Shown here: positions 39,791 to 43,198 of the stretch, in pieces | How positions within the stretch are numbered: the first letter of the stretch is position 1 | How the letters are laid out: each line of letters begins with the position of its first letter | Assembly: GCA_902582405.1 (NCBI GenBank) | Contig: CACHSA010000011.1 | Coordinates: forward strand, 1-43,198 | Reading direction: 5' to 3' | DNA length: 43,198 nucleotides | From: an uncultured Bacteroidota bacterium | Lineage (GTDB): Bacteria > Bacteroidota > Bacteroidia > Flavobacteriales > Flavobacteriaceae | Program-made: the position numbers and the translations under genes | The notes under the pieces: generated by a model | The model's database searches: none | Seen by the model: the letters and a program-made list of their open reading frames with translations, nothing else | What the model was told of the DNA's origin: nothing

Positions 39791-40648
39791 ATGAATCAAA
39801 TAGAAATTGGTAAACAAATAATTAGGGAAGAATTAAATTCCAACATAAAAAAATTATCTCAACTGGGTGGAGGTACTATAAATTCTGTATTCTTAGTTGA
39901 ATTGGAAAAATCAAAAATTGTTCTCAAAATTAATGATTCGCTTAAATTCCCAAAAATGTTTGAGAATGAAAAAAAAGGCTTATTAAAATTAAATACATGT
40001 GGAGTTCAAACACCAAAGGTGATTTTCGAAATAGCAAAGGGCAACGTAGCTTTTTTAGCTCTAGACTACATCCCAAAAGGAAACTTGAGTGATTGGGAAC
40101 TTTTTGGAGAAAAGCTAGCTGTTCTTCACATGAATAAAAACGAGTTTTTTGGGCTTGATTATGACAATTACATTGGCTCTATGAAACAAATCAATAAGAA
40201 GGAGAATAATTGGAAAGATTTCTATTCGAATCAAAGACTTCTACATCTAACGAAATTTGCATTTGATAGAGACTTGCTAAGCAAAGCCGATTCAAAAAAA
40301 ATGGAGGAACTTTGCTATAAATTGGACACGTATACACCTTTTACAGAACCTTCGCTAATTCATGGAGATCTATGGTCAGGAAATTTAATTTTTGACGAGC
40401 AAGGAAAACCAGTATTTATAGATCCTGCTATTTATTATGGACATCCAGAAATGGACTGGGCCATGCTTTCTTTATTTGGAAGTTACCCAGAGGCTGCAAT
40501 GAGAAGTTACAGCAATATTATTCCCTTAGAAAACAATTATTTTGAAAGAGAAAAGATATATCAATTATACCCACTTTTGGTTCATCTTGTTTTATTTGGT
40601 AGAAGCTATTACAGAGATATTTCTAAAATTTTAAACTTTTATAGTTGA
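39791..40648 (+). CDS. Fructosamine kinase-family protein
   Basis: The 285-residue product has the kinase-like fold: LGGGTINSVFLVEL (25-38), FLALDYIPKG, and the catalytic loop H191-G-D193-L-W-S-G-N (Asp 193 as base). The metal-binding DPAIYYGHPEMDWAM follows. It matches fructosamine-3-kinase/ketosamine-3-kinase (PF03881), which phosphorylates sugar adducts on amino groups so they fall apart. Cytosolic. It stands 6 bases behind the prolyl oligopeptidase gene and may serve repair of glycated peptides or amino acids; this link is inference. Confidence 0.92.
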   Translation: MNQIEIGKQIIREELNSNIKKLSQLGGGTINSVFLVELEKSKIVLKINDSLKFPKMFENEKKGLLKLNTCGVQTPKVIFEIAKGNVAFLALDYIPKGNLSDWELFGEKLAVLHMNKNEFFGLDYDNYIGSMKQINKKENNWKDFYSNQRLLHLTKFAFDRDLLSKADSKKMEELCYKLDTYTPFTEPSLIHGDLWSGNLIFDEQGKPVFIDPAIYYGHPEMDWAMLSLFGSYPEAAMRSYSNIIPLENNYFEREKIYQLYPLLVHLVLFGRSYYRDISKILNFYS

Positions 40649-40711
40649 TTTAATATTTAAATTAAAATTGTCAGAAATTTTAAGATTATATTTATAGTAA
40701 GGATATTTATA

Positions 40712-40918
40712 ATGGGTAAGCAGATAATTTTAATTGGATTTTTTTTAATTATTGTGGGTGGAGTTTACTTAATTATTGAAAAAAATGGAATCAATTACAA
40801 TAATCCATTAGATTTTAAATTCGAAAAAGGAAATACAAAATTTTATTTCCCACTTGGATCATCAATTTTAATAAGTGTAGTTCTTTCTCTGATCCTTTAT
40901 CTTTTTAGGAAAATGTGA
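40712..40918 (+). CDS. DUF2905-family membrane protein
   Basis: The 68-residue product has the DUF2905 pattern: GKQIILIGFFLIIVGGVYLI, then LDFKFEKGNTKFYFPLGSSILISVVLSLILYLF, with the (R/K)IERGN-FYFP motif as FEKGNTKFYFP. Two membrane helices. Function of DUF2905 is unknown. The stop (TGA) overlaps the next start (ATG) by one base. Confidence 0.85.
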   Translation: MGKQIILIGFFLIIVGGVYLIIEKNGINYNNPLDFKFEKGNTKFYFPLGSSILISVVLSLILYLFRKM

Positions 40919-41064
40919 TGAAATATTTTGTTAGAAATTTTGGATTTTTCATTGTTGGATTGGGAATTACTCTAAGCATTTTTGAGTTTTTATTAGATAA
41001 CAGTGGTATTGTTTTTATATTTGGAATAATCATATTAGTTGCCTCCTACTTTATTAAAAATTAA
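40918..41064 (+). CDS. Small membrane protein (48 aa)
   Basis: An ATG at 40918 overlaps the DUF2905 stop by one base (TGATG), and the frame ends TAA at 41064. The product begins MKYFVRNFGFFIVGLGITL and is almost entirely hydrophobic, forming one or two helices, with a basic start and KN end. One-base overlap with an ATG suggests translational coupling, which supports this being a real gene though it is short. Function unknown. Confidence 0.55.
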   Translation: MKYFVRNFGFFIVGLGITLSIFEFLLDNSGIVFIFGIIILVASYFIKN

Positions 41065-41067
41065 TTA

Positions 41068-41325
41068 GTGTTTTCTAAAGAAATCCTTCTCATAGTTTTA
41101 TTTATCTGGAGCTTACCAAGCTTTTACTTTAGAAGCAAATTCAGAAAAATCGTTTATCAGACAAATGACTGGAAAATTAACATCAAGCCCCTTTTTATAA
41201 AAGAGATAAAGGCATTGATTTTTAAAATATATCCAAATGATGAAGCGTATTTAAAAATTAGAAGGAATTACATCATTTATTTAGTTATTTATTTTGGGTT
41301 ATTTATTTTGTATTTAAAATCATAA
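41068..41325 (+). CDS. Small membrane protein with GTG start (85 aa)
   Basis: The frame opens with GTG at 41068, 3 bases after the previous stop. The product has helices at the two ends (about 3-20, 66-84), and a basic middle containing KIVYQTNDWKINIKPLF and AYLKIRRNYI. It is in the same transcript as the DUF2905 and 48-aa genes by spacing. No family recognised. An alternative ATG start is not available close by. Confidence 0.6.
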   Translation: MFSKEILLIVLFIWSLPSFYFRSKFRKIVYQTNDWKINIKPLFIKEIKALIFKIYPNDEAYLKIRRNYIIYLVIYFGLFILYLKS

Positions 41326-41338
41326 CTTTAAAAATATT

Positions 41339-42592
41339 ATGAATAAAAGAGAATTTATTCAAAATTTTGGTTTGCTGGGTTTAGCTACTTATTCTTTAAC
41401 GGATGATATTGTTTCTGATAAGAATAAATTTAATTTGCCTCCCTTTAAGACTGAAGATGATTTGTGGAAAACCGTAAGGGGTCATTACTCTCTAAAACCA
41501 GATTATATAAATTTAGAAAACGGTTATTATAATATCATCCCCAATCCAACTCTATATAAATACATTGAACATGTTAAAACTATAAATTTTGAAGGTTCCT
41601 ACTATATGAGAAATAGTCTTGAAGATGATAATCTAAAACTTAGAAAAAGGATTTCAAAGTGGTTGTCGTGTGAAGAAAAAAATATTGTTATTACGCGAAA
41701 TACAACTGAATCATTAGACTTAATAATAGGAGGTTATCCGTGGGAAAAAGGGGACGAGGCAATTTATGCACTACAGGACTATGGCTCCATGAAGTTAATG
41801 TTTGAGCAGGTCTCTAAAAGATATAATATTAAGACCAAAGTGATTTCAATTCCTAATCATCCATCCTCAGACGAGGAAATTATTCGTCTGTATGAAAGTC
41901 AGATTACAAAAAAAACTAAATTACTGATGGTCTGTCATATGATCAACATAACTGGTCAGGTACTTCCTATAAAAAAAATTTGTGAGATGGCTCACAGCTA
42001 TGGTGTTGAGGTAATGGTAGATGGAGCACACTGTATTGGTCATTTTGATTTTTCTATTGAGGATTTGAATTGTGATTACTATGGTTCAAGTTTGCATAAG
42101 TGGTTATCAGCTCCATTAGGTGCCGGTTTACTTTTTATTAAAGAAAAACATGTTGCAAAAGTTTGGCCTTTACTAGCTGGACATTCAATCGGTTTCAATG
42201 GAATAAAAAGATTGAATCATTTAGGAACAAATCCAGTACATGTACATTTAGCTATAAACAATGCTCTTGATTACATAGATTGGGTGGGAATCAAAAAAAA
42301 AGAAAAAAGACTCAAAGAACTTCAAAAGCATTGGATACAAAACTTGAAAAATGTCCCGAATGTTGAAATAAATACACCTTTACCTTTCAGTAAAAGTTTT
42401 GGCATTGGAAACGTTGGTATTAAGAATATTAGTCCAAAGATTATGGCCGAGCAACTTTTAAAAAGGTTTAAAATTTTTACCGTTGCTATCGACTATGCAA
42501 ATGTAAAAGGGTGCAGAATTACTCCAAACATATATAATTCAATCGATGAAATTGAAATTTTTATTGATGCAATAAAAAAACTGGCTTCTTGA
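41339..42592 (+). CDS. PLP aminotransferase class V, isopenicillin-N-epimerase-like, exported
   Basis: The 417-residue protein opens MNKREFIQNFGLLGLATYSL, a signal-like leader without a full twin-arginine. The class-V fold is seen in ITRNTTESLDLIIGGY, the PLP-binding MVDGAHCIGHFDF with its Asp, and the Schiff-base lysine K254 in SSLHKWLSAPLGAGLL. The C-terminal domain follows (ITPNIYNS). This matches the CefD-like group (isopenicillin N epimerase, cysteine-desulfurase-related), whose members outside antibiotic clusters act on unknown amino acids. It follows the small membrane proteins by 13 bases. Confidence 0.9.
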   Translation: MNKREFIQNFGLLGLATYSLTDDIVSDKNKFNLPPFKTEDDLWKTVRGHYSLKPDYINLENGYYNIIPNPTLYKYIEHVKTINFEGSYYMRNSLEDDNLKLRKRISKWLSCEEKNIVITRNTTESLDLIIGGYPWEKGDEAIYALQDYGSMKLMFEQVSKRYNIKTKVISIPNHPSSDEEIIRLYESQITKKTKLLMVCHMINITGQVLPIKKICEMAHSYGVEVMVDGAHCIGHFDFSIEDLNCDYYGSSLHKWLSAPLGAGLLFIKEKHVAKVWPLLAGHSIGFNGIKRLNHLGTNPVHVHLAINNALDYIDWVGIKKKEKRLKELQKHWIQNLKNVPNVEINTPLPFSKSFGIGNVGIKNISPKIMAEQLLKRFKIFTVAIDYANVKGCRITPNIYNSIDEIEIFIDAIKKLAS

Positions 42593-43198
42593 TTTTTACT
42601 TTTAAATTTTATAGTAAGTCTATAAATTTTATTTGTTTAGTCATGCTTTTATCTGCAGGTTTTTTTTACGCGCAAGATGGAGATCTGCTAATCCAACAAT
42701 ACGACAAAAACTCAATTGATCTCGAGTTTTATAGAAAATTAAATTTTGAGATTTTTTTAGAACCTTGCTTGACTAATACGTTTGATAGAGAGACTTTCGG
42801 AAAAATAAATTTAAATTTTGGGACTAACATTCACTACCGTTTTACAAGAACCTTTGGTTTGTCAACGGGAGTTTATATAAATAAAATTGGTTATCAAAAT
42901 AATATGGAAACAAACAAAAGTATTGATAATTTAAAATTTATCACAATCCCATTTTTCCTTAAACTTTACCCGTTGAAAAAAATTAATTTCTTCCTTGGCG
43001 GGACATACAATTTTTTTGAAAAGGGGTTTAATCAGCTTGACAAAAATGCTGAAAAAGTTGAAATTATCAATGGAGTCTTTGTAAACTCTACTGGGGTTTT
43101 TACAGGAATAGAATACGTAATTAAAAAAAGAATTTCTACTTCAATTAGTTATAAGATCCAAAAGAGAAATTATAGAAACTATCAACCAGAGACTCAAA
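42589..43198 (+). CDS. Outer-membrane-barrel-like protein, partial (3' end outside the window)
   Basis: The frame is open from 42568 to the window edge. No ATG occurs before 42643, and starting there would leave only a truncated leader (MLLSAGFFYAQ). A TTG at 42589, overlapping the TGA of the aminotransferase gene, gives a proper signal peptide of ~29 residues (IFTFKFYSKSINFICLVML then LSAGFFYAQ), so I propose it as start; ATT at 42592 is another option. The mature part alternates aromatic strands (INLNFGTNIHYRFTRTFGLS, GVYINKIGYQN, FITIPFFLKLYPL) as in outer-membrane beta-barrels. Probable porin-type or PorT-like protein; the end is not seen. Confidence 0.7.
   Translation, partial: MIFTFKFYSKSINFICLVMLLSAGFFYAQDGDLLIQQYDKNSIDLEFYRKLNFEIFLEPCLTNTFDRETFGKINLNFGTNIHYRFTRTFGLSTGVYINKIGYQNNMETNKSIDNLKFITIPFFLKLYPLKKINFFLGGTYNFFEKGFNQLDKNAEKVEIINGVFVNSTGVFTGIEYVIKKRISTSISYKIQKRNYRNYQPETQ

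Overview
The window reads as chromosome of a marine-type member of the Bacteroidota (Flavobacteriia). It is strongly AT-rich. Starts lack Shine-Dalgarno sequences and are preceded by A/T-rich leaders. Several promoters fit the Bacteroidota -7 box (TAnnTTTG-like), and secreted proteins and lipoproteins are very frequent. The family content (DUF2911, IgGFc-binding-type surface protein, LamG/cadherin protein, Dabb and SnoaL secreted proteins, TIGR04283-type glycosyltransferase) agrees. The assignment is inferred from these features; no rRNA is present.

Region 1, 1-12.9 kb: a large LamG/cadherin surface protein running off the left edge, a pterin dehydratase, a lipoprotein, a DoxX-GH3 pair, small membrane and lipoproteins, a serine hydrolase, a RidA-type protein, a large IgGFc-binding-like surface protein with a thrombospondin-3 calcium motif, and a GhrA-like dehydrogenase.

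Region 2, 12.9-25.3 kb: the most unusual part. Four divergent secreted proteins of 226-251 aa, each apparently made of two alpha/beta-barrel-like halves, lie among lipoproteins with NTF2/SnoaL folds, an SRPBCC protein and a secreted Dabb protein. All four, plus two of the NTF2-type lipoproteins, share the same promoter-leader layout: a TAnnTTTR-like box, 4-6 bases, then a TTAACCATAAATT-like block starting 20-23 nt before the ATG. This looks like a co-expressed family of secreted small-molecule-binding or small-molecule-processing proteins with no described function. One member of the regulon also has a 10-bp tandem repeat upstream, in phase with the helix. An MscS (YbdG-type) channel, a glycosyltransferase, DUF2911, a TIM-barrel isomerase and a MerC-like protein are interspersed.

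Region 3, 25.3-28.0 kb: secreted metallo-beta-lactamase-fold hydrolase, a Tat-exported M19 dipeptidase homologue lacking several metal ligands, and a cupin.

Region 4, 28.07-35.42 kb: a compact (~7.2 kb) integrated island between an intact tRNA-Ala(GGC) and a 63-nt truncated copy of the same tRNA. It carries a tyrosine recombinase, a complete type I restriction-modification operon (hsdM-hsdS-hsdR, 4-bp overlaps) and a divergent SRAP (HMCES/YedK-type) abasic-site protein. A 19-bp exact direct repeat near both ends probably marks integrase arm sites. The tRNA copy next to the integrase is the broken one, the reverse of the usual arrangement.

Region 5, 35.6-43.2 kb: an all-plus-strand run of DUF4177-like, ThuA-like, PHB-depolymerase-type esterase, prolyl oligopeptidase, fructosamine-kinase-like, three tightly packed small membrane proteins (one DUF2905), a PLP aminotransferase of the isopenicillin-N-epimerase type, and a partial outer-membrane-type protein running off the right edge.
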